Position numbers and translations under genes: made by a program
Shown: piece after piece, positions 1 through 12,717 of the stretch
Layout: each line of letters opens with the position of its first letter
How positions within the stretch are numbered: the first letter of the stretch is position 1
Notes under the pieces: generated by a model
What the model saw: only the letters and a program-made list of their open reading frames with translations
What the model was told of the DNA's origin: nothing
Databases searched by the model: none
DNA from: Aporrectodea caliginosa
Taxonomy: Eukaryota > Annelida > Clitellata > Crassiclitellata > Lumbricidae
DNA: 64,000 nucleotides
Assembly: GCA_020284085.1 (NCBI GenBank)
Contig: JACEVL010000129.1
Span: forward strand, 1,080,001-1,144,000
Direction: 5' to 3'

Positions 1-84
1 TACGAGGCTATCTAACTGAATTTACGAACAAGTGCGAATCGCGATAAAGAGAAAATATGCGTTGAGCTGAATTCATTAGGCATA

Positions 85-106
85 GTCATCACCATAGTCG
101 TCGTCG

Positions 107-188
<82 letters not shown>

Positions 189-200
189 CTGAAACAACAA
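85..200. repeat. ATC then AAC trinucleotide microsatellite
   Basis: An interrupted TCG/TCA run is followed by long ATC and then AAC tracts. The polyleucine/polymethionine translations across it are artefacts. Confidence 0.95.
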
Positions 201-230
201 CAGTATCATCTTCACTTCACCTTTGGAGTT

Positions 231-345
231 TGCCTATTGCGGACTTGATTTGATATAGCGCCGGTGAATAAGCTGGTCTCCCTGACTTGGCTTTTGTGGG
301 CGCTGAGAAATTTTCTAAGATTTACATTACATTACATTACCTTCT
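231..345 (+). repeat. Dispersed retroposon-like repeat with ATTAC tail, copy 1
   Basis: GTGAATAAGCTGGTCTCCCT, ACTTGGCTTTTGTGGGCGCT and GAGAAATTTT lead into an ATTAC tail. A diverged copy is at 35440-35515, and a fainter one near 57017-57070. Confidence 0.55.
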
Positions 346-1282
346 TCTTTTCATCTTTGTACACCGCCAGATTATCTAATGCAAATCAAACGATACCAGC
401 TGCAGGTATTTGGGCAATCATTTCAGTTACCAAACGATGAAATTAAATAATTATCAAAATGTGTTTTGCAAAAAGTCAAGAAATTGGAATTTTAGTTCAA
501 AGTTTACTGTGAAATCTGTGAAATATGGTTGATCAATCGACATGGTGGAAGTAGCCGAGACCTGCAGCAACACGTATCGTGCAATATAACAGAGTGTCCC
601 TTCGGTACAATTGAGTTAGCTGATTCTGATGTTTCCCGTCTGAGCACTGACATATCAATTAACTGATTATGGAGGCAATTGCAAAGAACAGATGATGCCA
701 CATGCACTAATAATCCATTCTAATCAAGGATGTGACGGTCATATATGCATTGACAAAGGCATCAGTATATATGTCGACCTCGCCTACGAGGTACCTGGAG
801 GCTGGTACTGGTGCTGAAATTGCAGCCTGGGAGACAGACCTGTTGCAAAATAAAGCTTATAAAACAATATTATTGTTCTTTTCAGGCTAGGTTCACGTGG
901 CTTTCGAAACGCAAGGTGTAATAAGCAGCCGGCATAGATGGGTGTAACTTAATTATAATCTGTCTTGGAAGTTGTCTTTCTACCCATTTCTACCCAGTGG
1001 CTCATTGGACACTACAATTATGGTCTACGTCGTAAGCCCGATTTGATAGACTTTCGCCCCTCCAAGTTATAAAGCAATCAATCAATCATTTTATTTATTG
1101 AAACCTTTGTCAACCAATATATGCAAACATAAAGACAGCAAACCAATATATGCAAACAATACATACACAAACATAGACATAGTAAAGAAAATTTGAAGAA
1201 ATCATTGGAACGCAGGCAACAATGGGACCCCAGAAGAATCCCGCTAAGAGGAGGGACCCCAATTTTATATCACTTTGTATCA
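346..1282. other. No gene recognised
   Basis: Unique-looking AT-rich sequence. A CAAT-repeat at 1078-1090 and two near copies of CCAATATATGCAAACA (1115-1160) suggest the tail of a minus-strand retroposon. Confidence 0.5.
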
Positions 1283-1554
1283 CTGCGCTATTGGTCATTG
1301 TAGGTCTAAATGGTACAGCAGAAGCTCACTGATGCTCACTGATGCATATTTATATGCTCAGTGATACAAAGTGATACAAAATTGTATCACTGAGCATATA
1401 AATATGCTCAGTGATAGTTAAATTTATTGCACTAGTCATTGCACTAGCCAGTGTCGTATCCAAAGTGCCAATACTGTCGTAATCAAATATATAGCACTAA
1501 AGCATCAGTGAGCTTCTGCTGTACCATTTAGACCTACAATGACCAATGGCGCAG
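1283..1554. mobile_element. MITE with 54-bp inverted ends and an inner palindrome
   Basis: Arms 1283-1336 and 1501-1554 are reverse complements with one mismatch. Inside, a perfect 25-bp inverted repeat (1345-1369 and 1382-1406) with a 12-nt spacer is built on GCTCAGTGATACAA. The 272-bp unit has no ORF. Target duplications are not clear. Confidence 0.75.
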
Positions 1555-2261
1555 ATTTCGAGGTTGCCCGGTCTGGGAGGAATGCTCAAAATGTCAACAT
1601 TAATCGGAAGAATAAATCTCCAGATTAATCGACTATAAATCCGATATCCAACGACTCAGAATTGAGTTATTTGAAGATTGATTTATCCTGATGTAAACAA
1701 TGACTGTTGGTGATCAAATACCAAGAATGAGATAGAAGGTTCACTGTCCTTCAGCAGACACAACCAAGTGCCACTGAAATTGATCAGTTCAGTTCAGATC
1801 GAGCAAAACAATCCACGGAGAAACAGAAACAAAGCAAAGAATTCCTTTGAATGTTTGCGGACTGGATAGATGGAGGTTCAATCGAGTTCAGCTCTTTTGG
1901 AAGCCTACAGGCAGAAAATTTCATGTGAACCGCTGCACGTTGCATGTCGCTGCTGTAAAAGCTATCAGCTCATCTAATGTAATCCCATCTAATGATTTAT
2001 GTAACGCCGCTACAATTAAGCCCGACACACAAATCATTGGTGGCATCAAGTGAACCGCAATCAAAAATAATAATCTGTTTGGTTTATTTCAGATGGGTCA
2101 GAGAATCAAGAAGTTAGGCTACGATGGGTGGGCCTAATGGCCTATGGTTGAAAGAAATGTGTCTTAAGTTTAGGTATGAATAACATATAAGTGATTGACA
2201 GAACGAATAGACCTGGGCTGTGGATTGCAAATCCTTGAGCCAGAAAACGAGAACGACCGAG

Positions 2262-2346
2262 AACCCAATGCTGGGCTGGGAGCGCCTCTGAGTAGGTTCC
2301 TTGAAGGGGCGCTATATAAATGCTCGGAATGAATGAATGAATGAAT
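2262..2346 (+). mobile_element. SINE family A, 3' end only
   Basis: GGGAGCGCCTCTGAGTAGG, CTTGAAGGGGCGCTATATAA and an AATG-repeat tail match the 3' part of the copy at 45331. No tRNA-like head precedes it. Confidence 0.7.
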
Positions 2347-3033
2347 GCTGTCCTATAGTACGAGGCACAATAAAAGTCACGGTGTTCATTGATCGAGTGT
2401 TATGGTTATTGCTATGAGGGAAGAGAGCATGGAACAGGGATAGGTTGGCTGGTAGAAAGCTATATATATAGCCTAAGACAGATCTTAAACTTGAATTTGT
2501 TGCTCGATGGGCAGCCAGTGTAATGGGTGCTATATCGATGTGATATGCTTATGCATGCTTAAGGTTTTTTGTGGCTCTGGCCAGAGAATTCTGAACTATC
2601 TGTAGTTAGTGTAAATCTCTTTTAGTGATATGGATAAGGACTTGCAAAAGTGAAGTTTACTGGAAACCAGAGCACTGGATAGTAAAATTGAAACATTTTG
2701 AGGTATATGAGAACTGATTCTGCGAATATCCTCTATGTGAAAGTGAACTGATTTGCAGATGGACTGAACATGGTCCGAAAAAGACACAAAAAAGTAAAAA
2801 AATCATGCCTAAACTGCGTGCGTATTCAATACGATCAATGATCAATTCACTCGGCAGACGTAGGCCTACATGTAAGTCAAGTCTGTGACGCTGTCGGCTT
2901 GTGTCAAGTAGAATGAATCGGTTTTGAAGTACCGGGTATTTAGAAGTTTATAGCTAGCTATCCAGGACTGAATATCACAGAAACAGAAGCAAATAGCTGG
3001 AGAGGGAATAAACCGACAACTGTCAAATGAAGG

Positions 3034-3109
3034 GAATAATTGGACATCATCGGGGGATATAAGTCAGAAGTCTTCTGGACTTATATCCGCTGATGATGTC
3101 CAATTATTC
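3034..3109. repeat. Foldback, 32-bp arms
   Basis: Arms 3034-3065 and 3078-3109 match at 30 of 32 positions in reverse complement and contain AATAATTGGACATCATC. The spacer AGAAGTCTTCTG is itself nearly palindromic. A second short hairpin, CTAGACTTAG...CTAAGTCTAG, follows immediately at about 3109-3136. Confidence 0.7.
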
Positions 3110-3136
3110 TAGACTTAGAGAAATATCTAAGTCTAG

Positions 3137-6100
3137 AAGACTTGGAGAACTATCGGTAGCTGTAGTCAACCGAATGGTCTGATATTGTGACCAGAGTCTT
3201 GTGGAACAACGAGTTCTAGAGAGAGAGAGACGGTGCCGTAGTGAAGTTGATTGATACGGACTGGTTTAGCATGACGGTGCAGGTCAGGTACAACACCAGC
3301 CAAGAGCAGGACTAGAAAGTACAAACAGGAGACGACTCCCGTGTATGGTAAGTGCGTTAGGCGAATCGAAAAGGAAGGGACAGGTTGTGGATCGAACGGT
3401 GATTGCTCAGACGATTGGCGACTATTCTATTCGTGATTTTGGAAACGAAATTGAGAGTAGAGAAGGCGCAGTAGTTTGTTATATACCATCATAAGAGAAA
3501 ACTTGTAAAGAAGATGGTACACTGTGACAGGAACGAACTTGGCTTAGAAACAGCCTTCATCGAGAGAGAGGCTGACAATAGGTTACAGGTATTATGACTG
3601 GACCTAAAACTCGAAGCATCCTTTTAAAATGGCGACAGGAATAGAGCCTAAGGCAAATTGAGGAAATGAGATTATGACTCCCAAAGTTGTTGACCGATGT
3701 AAGCTGAGAACCGGTGGAACAGAGTTAAAATCAGTTCTATGTATCTGTCATAGAACTGTGTCAACCCGTGTGGAAGGGTTGAGTAAAAGGACCCATATAG
3801 TTTATCTGAAGAGCATTCTCTTGTTATTCACGGGAACGAGTGACTCATAAGAAGACAGCGCTATATAATCGATTGACTGACCCTCACCCACTGCCCCATG
3901 ATCATCGAATAAAATCAGTGCTTACGCTCATAAAAGCTGACATGCATCCTTCATAATACTAAGCGCTCGTTGACGATGCTCCTGCCTCAGCAGCAGCCGT
4001 CCATCGCGAAGATGCGTCGCGTGCCTGGACGGTGCCTAGTGACCGTCTGTCTCTCTGACTGTCCGTCTCTCTGTCTTTTTGTCTGTCTCTCTATAGATTA
4101 TAGGTCAAATGCAACATATATATAGCCCTTAGCGTATAGAGAAATACAGCATCGGAGACAAAAGACTCATTATCGATATAATATGGTTAAAGAAACACGC
4201 CGTTGCCCATGGACTTTTGCTAAAAGTAAGCTGTAGTATCAAATAATCAGTATTTTATATATAACATTATGCATAGCAGCTATAGACTGTATACCATGTG
4301 GAATAACTGACGAAATTTATATTATAAATAAGATATTTCATATATACAAGACGTACACCTACTATAGAGTATAGACTCTATATGCTTGAGCAGGTGCCCG
4401 AGAAAAATCCGGTCAGGAGAATTAAACGTCAACATAATTAAATTGAATTTTTAAAATATAAAATAACACAATCAATAAAGGAGTGAAAAAAGTGTCTACT
4501 ACTTCTAGTAGGCAGCAGTGTGACAACTGTAGGAAAAATGTGGGTCAAACTTTGGTCCATGTACACTTGAATTTTTTTCCGTATTTGACAAACCGATGTC
4601 AAAGAAATTTCAAAGAAGCAGATTTCAACGCTACACTCTAAAGCCGGGTGTTCACAACTAGAACACAGTTTTAAACGCCAAATTGTAACACTAATAGAAC
4701 GCGTCCGGGCGTTTCTAATGTTAACGCTGGCATTAAGACAGCATGATGCTACAGTGGTTATCGGTGATGATGGTGGTCGTGTGGTGGCGGAGAAGTAGTG
4801 CATCAATATAGGTCATTAGTTAAACTAAAAACAAATGTAGATACGTAGGCCTATGCTGATGCCTGCTGCATTAATCAAACAGTTTAGTACAATGTTTTTG
4901 TTTAGTGTGTTTTTGGAAACGCCTGTGGTCTTATCTAAGGCCCGATGTCTCGCTGACTGCAACTAACTGACAACATAGGCTAATTATTTTGTAGCATTTC
5001 AACGGCTCAGCTGTGGACCGTTTATTCCAATCATCATGCTGTTACGGTCACCAACTGAAGTTGGCAGCTGTGTGATAGAGGTTCATCTGACTTAAAACTC
5101 TTTCGCATTCCCATTAGCACAAGGATTAGGGGGTTGGAAACGACCCCTTGAAGACTTAACTTACCCCCGATAATTCTCATCCTGGTCTGCAGGCCTACTA
5201 TTAGCATTGTTTAGATTCTTATAGGCCAGTTTAAGTAATGAAGTTGAAAGATAGTTATTGATACAAAGCAACTTTAACAGCAAATAAATTCTGCACTTAC
5301 TTTGTGATTCGTGATCTAGAAAGAAACTTCAAAATTTAATTTTAGCAGAGTCATTTACTATTTCTGAGAGTTTAACGACCTTGCTAGTTCATATTCAGTC
5401 GCAAGAGTTTCACGACCAGTAAGTCTATTTGCTTTATGATTGATCTCCGTACACTATTAATAGCTCCTCTGTGCTTCATGGAACTGCAGGTCACTCCTCC
5501 TTGATCCAATGCCAAGAAGGGTGCAGACATGTTTATAGGTATGTGCAGATTATATTACTTCTGCAATTAAGCTATTTCTCATAATATCGAGCTTTACAGT
5601 AAAGTATAACTGTTCCTTTTGCCTCTATCCTCACTTTGTTTCTCGTGAGCTCCTGATTTGTGTTTGCACTCCATCACTTCCAAAATAACAGCATAATTCC
5701 TATACAGAATTTCATCAGATTCTGCAGTGTAGTAAAATTATAATACTTATATGCAGGGACCTACACATCTGTGGGAATTTGATATATCTACATGAGATGG
5801 AACAGGTTAACCCAGACCTGAATCACCACTCACCACTTCAATTTAATAGGTTCAGACCAAATGCGTCTCCTATTTCCTTTCTACTGCATGTGGTCTTCAA
5901 GGTTAAGAGGTTACAGTAAATTAACCTAGTGATATACTCACAAGATGCATGTAAGATATATTATATTGTATAATGTATATGCACCTAATTATATGACAGG
6001 GTTCATACTATGACAAATAGTTTAATTGCCGATGTAATATAATAAGGACACTCCTATGAAGATATCTGCACCAGAGGAGATATATCGACACAAGGATGCA

Positions 6101-6704
6101 GCGTCTTTATCGTTTGTAACATAAAAGGAACCGCAATATTCGTCATCTTTGATATTTTCCGTGCATTTTCTAAGGTTTCACGTTCTATTCTAGCCCTGGT
6201 TCGGATCTTCCATCTTAAGTAACAATGCAGACAACGCAGGAGGCTTGGCCCTCTGACCCCATTGATCAGCCCTTGTATATTATAAAGCCACGCAATATAA
6301 TAAGGGGCTGTATAGCTATAAATGTTGCAACTGGCGGCTCTTCGGTCGTAATCCCTCTGCGCAGCAGCGGGTGTTGCGTCGTCTGCGTTGACACCCTCCG
6401 CTGCTGCTTGGTCGTCGTTTGGCGTCCTCTTCAGATGACTCCTTGCGATGACTGGACGACGCTGCCAAAGGAGTGGGGTGGGGGGAGTGTGGCCATGGAG
6501 CCAAAAGGGTGGGGAGTGGGGCCATGGATAAACACCGACGACCCTCTCCAGGAGGTGATGACTCAAGGCGTCTTTCCATCCAGGCGCCTCCTCCTTCTGC
6601 TCCTCCTCTTCCTCCATCCCTTTCTCCTTCTCCTGCTCTTCCACCGTCTGCTGTTTTGCTTTGTCGTTTTGCTCGGCATGCCTTGTTCTTCACTGGCCTT
6701 GCTT
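3137..6704. other. No gene recognised
   Basis: A minus-strand ORF of 122 codons at 4438-4806 has no family resemblance I can name. A short TCTG-rich stretch lies at 4045-4095. A snippet AGCGCTATATAA at 3859 resembles retroposon tails. The GC content rises from about 6330 into the repeat tract that follows. Confidence 0.5.
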
Positions 6705-7165
6705 TTCTTCTCTCTCTGTCTCTCTCTCTCTATCTCTGTGTCTCTGTCTCTGTCTGTCTGTCTGTCTGTCTCACTCTGTGTGTGTCTCTCTCTGTTTCTC
6801 TGTCACTCTGTCTCTCTCTCTCTGTCTCTCTCTCTTCTCTCTGTCTCTCTGTCTCTCTGTCTCTGTGTGCGTGTTTCTCTCTGTCTCTGTCTCTGTCTCT
6901 GTGTCTGTGTCTGTCTCTGTCTCTGTCTGTCTCTCTCTCCCTCCTCTTTCTGTCTCTTCCTGTGCGTTATTGTCTTCTACTTTCCTCATTTCTTTGTCCT
7001 TCTTCGCCACTCCTTCTCTCAGTCGTCCCTTTCCACATCTGCCCCTCCTCTTACTCTTCGTCCTCCTCCTCCTCGTCCTTCCATCGCTCTCCTCCTCCTC
7101 CTCCTCCTCCTCCTCCTCCCCTCCTCCTCCTCCTCCTCCTCCACCTCCTCTTCCATCTGCCCCCA
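6705..7165. repeat. Pyrimidine-rich low-complexity tract (TCTCTG, then CTC)
   Basis: About 250 bp of interrupted TC/TCTG repeats is followed by CTCCTC tracts. The strand is almost wholly pyrimidine, a sequence type able to form H-DNA. Long ORFs in five frames cross it. Confidence 0.9.
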
Positions 7166-7643
7166 TGTACACGGAACCTGTCTTCAATAAGTCGACGCCG
7201 TTGATTGGCATGCTCAGCGAGCAACTGCAACTGATGGTGTCGTCGAGATTGGGTCTTTGGCCGCCGTCAACCGATGGACGACCATCCGACCGACTGATGC
7301 TGCTGGGTGGATGGACTGCAGCAGCAGGGAGGTTGCTTTGTCGCTGGCTGGACCTGTCAAGCCTCAACGAGGAAGAAATGAATGTTAATCTGGCCGTAGC
7401 TTTCCTATGATTGCCCGCGCTTCTTCTTTGTCCCGTAAAGAACCAAATCAAGTCCCAAGGAACGGGCACCTCCTGATGCTGCTGCTGCCGATTCATAGAT
7501 GCTGCTGCTGCTGCTGATGCTGATGATGGCAGTGGTTCAGCTGATGACGTCCGTTGAGAACGTGGCGACTGAATGAACTCCATGAATCAGACAGATTCCA
7601 ATTTGCGGTGTCAATTATTCGTCACTTAAATTGAAGCAAATGG

Positions 7644-7759
7644 CACGTGATATGAATGTGGCAAATTCAATTAAAGCAACCGCCTGCTGGCAGTGCCAGT
7701 CCACGTATGGCAAACACATTAGCACAGCGTAAATGTCTTTGCCACATACATATCACGTT
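7644..7759. repeat. Imperfect inverted repeat with 22-bp arms
   Basis: CACGTGATATGAATGTGGC at 7644 is repeated inverted at 7738-7759, 20 of 22 positions over the full arm. The interior has TGGCAGTGCCA. It could be a MITE or a conserved non-coding block. No coding potential was seen. Confidence 0.45.
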
Positions 7760-8004
7760 CTATCAATATGACCCATTTGAACCACGTAACTGACTACACC
7801 GTAGTTTATATTGCAGAATTTAAAGACTATCCTACATTCATGGTAGCATAAGCACAAGCATTTCCCACGTCTATTTCCAAGACATTTATATAATCATTTT
7901 CGTCGTTATATCTATAGTAACCACCTTCGGACTTTTTGTTTGGCTATTTACTGTCCAGCATAATGCGTTCCTTCCGCATATTCTGAGTAGAGTTAGGCCT
8001 ACTT

Positions 8005-8440
8005 TAGCTAGAGGCCAGTTAGTTTAGCTAGTCCTATGTTATGCAAAGTCATGGAAAGAATTTTTAAAGGATAACATAGTGAAACGTATGAATGAGTATG
8101 ATTTATTAAAGGGAAGTCGACACGGCTCGACAAAAAGTCGTTCATGTACGGCAAATCTACTAGAGTTCTTTGATGAGCTCTATGGCAAGACAGATGACGG
8201 AAAACCAGTGGATGTTGTTTAACTGCATTTTGCCAAGGCATACGACAAGGTATATCAAGCGAGGTAAGCCAAAATTGACTAATGCCTGCCCTAAAATCCA
8301 GCATGTATCTATGTATGTGTGTTTATAGGTTATTAGGCAGAAAGCAAGAGGCGGGCAATGGAGACAAATATTCTATAGCTGGACAACAGTGCTAAGTGGA
8401 ATACCAAAAGAGTCAGTGCTAGTAGCATTTGCGAAAGAGA
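8005..8440 (+). pseudogene. LINE reverse-transcriptase fragment (CR1/jockey-like), broken
   Basis: The plus-strand translation gives DNIVKRMNEYDLLKGSRHGS, then TKSRSCTANLLEFFDE, then DGKPVDVV followed by a stop and LHFAKAYDKV. This is the RT fingers/palm region of non-LTR retrotransposons, where the usual text is VYLDFAKAFDKV. It continues after about 8340 as QKARGGQWRQ and SGIPKESVL, matching the conserved SGVPQGSVL block. The frame is interrupted by stops and shifts, the catalytic-box aspartate has become histidine (LHFAK for LDFAK), and the YADD part is missing. It is a dead 5'- and 3'-truncated copy. The clade is uncertain. Confidence 0.8.
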
Positions 8441-8446
8441 CACAAA

Positions 8447-8490
8447 CATGGGCGCCCGCAGAATTTTTGCAGGAGGGGCAAAACACAATG
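8447..8490 (+). mobile_element. Solo hAT-like terminal sequence
   Basis: CATGGGCGCCCGCAG followed by a G-rich stretch resembles hAT-type termini and is similar in style to the terminus of the element that starts at 30089. I found no matching inverted end downstream within several kb, so this is either a solo end or chance. It directly abuts the LINE RT fragment. Confidence 0.3.
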
Positions 8491-11060
8491 GTCACGGTTA
8501 AATCTTTTACTAAGAGCTTGAAAACTGCAAAACAGGAAATACAATGGGTGTTTTTATAGAGGTTTTTAAATGTAAAATTTAAAACAATAATTGTTGTTAA
8601 ACACCAAAAAGTAGTAGTTTTGAATAGATAATTTGACGGACATGTTCGATATAACGGTTATAATCTCCGTTGGATGTTAATATAACTCGGGTCTCGCTAA
8701 CATTATTTAGAACCATCACCGTCTCTGCAATTTATGTGTATTGTAAGCCTTCCCTGTATGCATGGACCTCTGTGCTAGCTTTTGGCCATAAATATTGTTG
8801 ATAGTTGTGAGTCACTATCGTCGGCGAAGTGGGATTATTCCACTGCACATTCTGTCGCCCCGATTTCTGCCTCTCATTGTTTAGGAGAATGCGAATACTA
8901 TGAGCGTCATCTATTTCCTTGCTACTCCTATATTCTGTTTTCGTCGTCAAGTAATTCGTAACCTGCTTGTTTACCTTTAGGGTACACCTTCATGCCACAA
9001 GCATGCTTTAAAATACTCGTTTCAAGTTTATTAGATACAATTAAGACTCTCTAGTTGTGTGATTTTTCTCAAGTATTTGTATCGCTTTGAATAAGTGAAA
9101 TTCACTGCTCCGTGTGCAAATTCTGCTTCTTCTTATCCAATGGACATGGATATGTATAGGCTATGGCTATTTCATCCTTTATGAAACAAATTTGTCAAAG
9201 CACTGCAACTTCTTTTCTGGTTAATGTTTCACTCATACAAGTCATAGGCCTACACCCATACATATACTATATCTATAAACACAACCTGATATAGATATTT
9301 GACTCCATATAATAATGTAAAAGCTGGTTTTCAGTGATTACCGCCTGTTTTAATTCATAGGCCAATGTCTCCTCCTTTCTAAATTGTATACTTGATTATG
9401 TCGGTATAGGCCTACTTCTGTCCTCACTCCTCACTCGGTGGCATCGGTCTTTGGTAGGGTCATTGCGGTCACAACAATAAAACATATCCAAATGTGTTTA
9501 ATATATATTGAATATATAATTATGCAGTAAAGAGCGACGTATGCATGTGTGTGTGTGTCTTTGTCTTTAACTGCGGGCTAATGCATGGATGCGGGTAGTC
9601 TAATGGTCGACTGGGGTGTCGTGAAGACGGGTGCCGTGGGGCATAGTGCACCCCATTGGTCGTTCGTCTCGCCCACCGTTTGCCTTTCATCAGACAACGG
9701 CGACTGGCTTTTCGTGCACGCATCACAGACAGTACATGGCTATACTCCACTCTCATGGGTACAAGCTGCAAGCCTGCATTTCGTGGACTCCTGCAGGTTT
9801 CTTGTACTGCAGTTTTGGTCCTTAGCACGAGACTATATTGTCAACTGTAATTGTTCTGACACTGAATGAAGTCACACGTATAGGGAGGAATAGATTGCGT
9901 GAACGAGAGAGTTGCAGAGGAGATAAAGCAGGGACAAGAAACAGAGACAGTACGAGAGACAGACAGGGAGACAGATAGACAGAGAAACGTAGTGCCAATG
10001 GAAGTCATAAATATACACTTTGTATATGTAGGCTATATGTACATATATATATAATATATATTATGTAAAGGGCTTTATATAGACTTTACATATTAAATTG
10101 GATAGCTAAGATCTCTCCCGTGATAAGAATAGATATGCCCGGAGCGTTTGCATTCCTATTGATGCGTCTCAAGTCATAGGAAGTGATTAATCAAACGACT
10201 TATATTGCGGCGGCATCAAAAACGCCGGCAATTAATGCGTCTGTCGATCAAAGTTCAAGTGCCAATCAATCGCATAGCACTCCGCCCCTCCCCCAGAAGA
10301 GAAAGAAAGAGGATGGGGAGGAGGAACTGGGTTGAATTGACTTCATATGAATTGTAGCAAGTGAATTGTTCTTGAGTCGTGGATTCGGCGCCATGCAGTG
10401 TTCAACGTCGTGGGAGCTCGAGAGAAGAAAGCGTGGCTGCTGTGACAATGATTAATTTCAGATTCTTGAGGACAGCGTTCGGTCAGTTCCTTCTCTCTGC
10501 GTTGCAATGTCTGTGTGTACGTATTGCTTCCTTCAAGCCACCAGTTTTTGGTCTATCGGCCCCGGAGCTTAATCCAATTAAGCCCATCTTCAAACCCATC
10601 TTCCACCTTCAGTCAGGATTCGACTGACGAAAAAACTCCTGTAAAGAGCATCATCAGCATTGGCTATGGTCTCGTCATCGTAAAGTTTGAAGGACAAATG
10701 GCCCTTCTCCCACCGCCCACGGTCACCCACAACAGCAATAGCATCATCGTACTCATCATCAACGCCATGGTCATCATCACTATCAAGATCATTTTCAGCA
10801 GTATGATTTTAAATGGCCTTTTTTACTATTGCTATTAATGTTACTGCTACTACTACTGCCCATGTTCACACTGCCACCACTCCAATTCCCTTAGACTGCT
10901 CTCATGCACTCCCAAACGGCCTACCACTGCTATTAGACCAACTGCTACTAAGTGCTGCTACTTTCACTATCACAACCACTAAGACTTGCATTAGGTCTAT
11001 TATACTACCCACCGAAATAGATAGTCAATCAGTATCATTACGATGAACGTCGTTGCCTTC
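8491..11060. other. No gene recognised
   Basis: Mostly AT-rich unique sequence with TAGGCCTA motifs at about 9247 and 9408 and an AT palindrome at 10040-10095. The stretch 10170-10270 is rich in ATTAAT-type motifs and may be regulatory, but nothing proves it. Confidence 0.45.
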
Positions 11061-11125
11061 ACCACCACCATCATCATCACCATCATCATCATCGTCGTCG
11101 TCGTCATCGACATCATCATCATCGA

Positions 11126-11186
<61 letters not shown>

Positions 11187-11262
11187 GTCATCATCATCAT
11201 CGTCATCATCATCGACATCATCATCATCATCATCGTCATCATCATCGACATCATCATCATCA
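11061..11262. repeat. ATC trinucleotide microsatellite with CG-containing interruptions
   Basis: About 200 bp of CAT/CATCGT/CATCGACAT units. All six frames are open because the unit is a triplet. Confidence 0.95.
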
Positions 11263-11642
11263 GGAAGCAAATGACGCTGACGTCGGCAGCAGAGCATACT
11301 AAGGCAGAAAGTTAACAATGGCTGGCGATGGATGATTGTCTGGTCCTGTCTTCGAACAACAAAAGCATCTCCTCCTTCCATCCATTGTCTTGCAGTGCCT
11401 ATATCTGGAAACTGTGGATGTCCCATCTGGAGATAACATTGCGCCCATATTATAAGACAGCGGCGTCGCACCGACAAACGGCGCACAGTCCTTGCCTATT
11501 AATAGATCAGCCGGCGGCGGCGGCGGCGGCGGTGGAATTGGCGCATGTTTCTACATCACGCTTGGCGTATTTTCCATCATCAGGCACTCGACCATATCTC
11601 GGAGACGAGCAAACGGCCGCTGTAATTCCGGTTCTAAGGTCT

Positions 11643-12046
11643 CCAGGGAGGACGAGGAGACAGAGAGAAAGAGGGAGATACAGGGAGGGAGAGGAAGGCG
11701 GACGGAGAAGATAAGGAAGATGAAGAGAGGGAAAGACGCAGGAGGGAGGGGTTTGAGAAGATGAAGGAACAATAAGAAGATGTGACGAAGGAAAGAGAGG
11801 GGAATAAGAAAATGATGCGGTAGATTGCGAATGAAAGAAGAAGTGGAGAGTGAAAGCATCCGTCGAGGGTAGGGGAACTAAAAGACAACGAGAGAGAGAA
11901 GGAAAAGAATTATTGGAAGAGACAGATGAGGTAGGAAAAGAATGAGAAAGTACAGGACGACGTGCAGAAGAGAATGAGTAAGAGGCTGAGTTGGATTAGA
12001 AAGAGGGAGGAAGGAAAGAAATAGAGATGGGAGGGAAGGGAAGGGG
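11643..12046. repeat. Purine-rich (GGGA/GAAG) low-complexity tract
   Basis: About 400 bp is composed mostly of A and G on the plus strand. The minus strand shows serine/leucine-rich ORFs that I regard as by-products. Confidence 0.8.
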
Positions 12047-12231
12047 ATGCTGATGCAGTCAACAGCAATATTCCCTTCCCCTGGATGTATAGCTGTGTGT
12101 AGCGTCCCTAGAGCAGCGAATATGCGGAAGAGCAGGGAATTGATGTTCCGTCTTCTCGTAAATGATTGCATGCTATAAAGATCTGAATCTGGAGCAGCAT
12201 CAGCGGATATACAGCAACACGACCGGAGACG

Positions 12232-12560
12232 CATCAGCAGCAGCAGCAGCAGCGGCGGCGGCAAGTGGTCAAGAAAGGATGGAGGGAGGGAGAGAGAGAG
12301 GGAATGAAGGAAGCAAGGAAGGCATGAGGAGCAAAGAGGAAGCAAACTCTGTCCGATATAGATTGCATTCTCTTCAATTAGGCAGCTGTCAGCTGCGTTA
12401 TAAATGACGCTGCAAACAAAGGCACTTAAAGGAGGTCGTCGTTGGACGGTGCACGGGCCGCCGCCGACGCCGCCGCCGCCGCCGCCGGGGAGGAGGCCGA
12501 GGAGGAGGCCGCGGGGACGAAGGCCCTGCCTCTGCCGCCGAGGACGGCGACCGCGCCTGC
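12232..12560. other. GC-rich patch with CAG/GCG and CCG repeats
   Basis: A CAGCAG/GCGGCG run at 12232-12265 and a CCG run at 12458-12488 flank a purine-rich stretch. The local GC content is far above the surroundings. It could be a CpG-rich promoter or a first exon, but I found no supported reading frame or splice pattern. Confidence 0.4.
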
Positions 12561-12717
12561 AGGCTATCAGAAGAATTTAAGAATTCCATTTTTACTGATT
12601 ATATGGCTTATTGATAAATCGCTTCCTACAAAACCGTTAGACGAAGACTTTCATCCAGAGGAAGGGCATGCAGTGCACCAACTATACATTTTATATATAT
12701 ACATATATATGCATATA

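Noticed and set aside
4438..4806. 122-codon minus-strand ORF as a gene
   Set aside because: No recognisable domain, no splice or promoter evidence, and a length possible by chance in 64 kb.
6225..7410. Plus-strand ORFs rich in Ser/Leu/Cys
   Set aside because: They are translations of TC/TCTG and CTC repeats, open in three overlapping frames at once.
11000..11486. Poly-Asp, poly-Met, poly-Ile and poly-Ser ORFs
   Set aside because: All frames of an ATC microsatellite are open.
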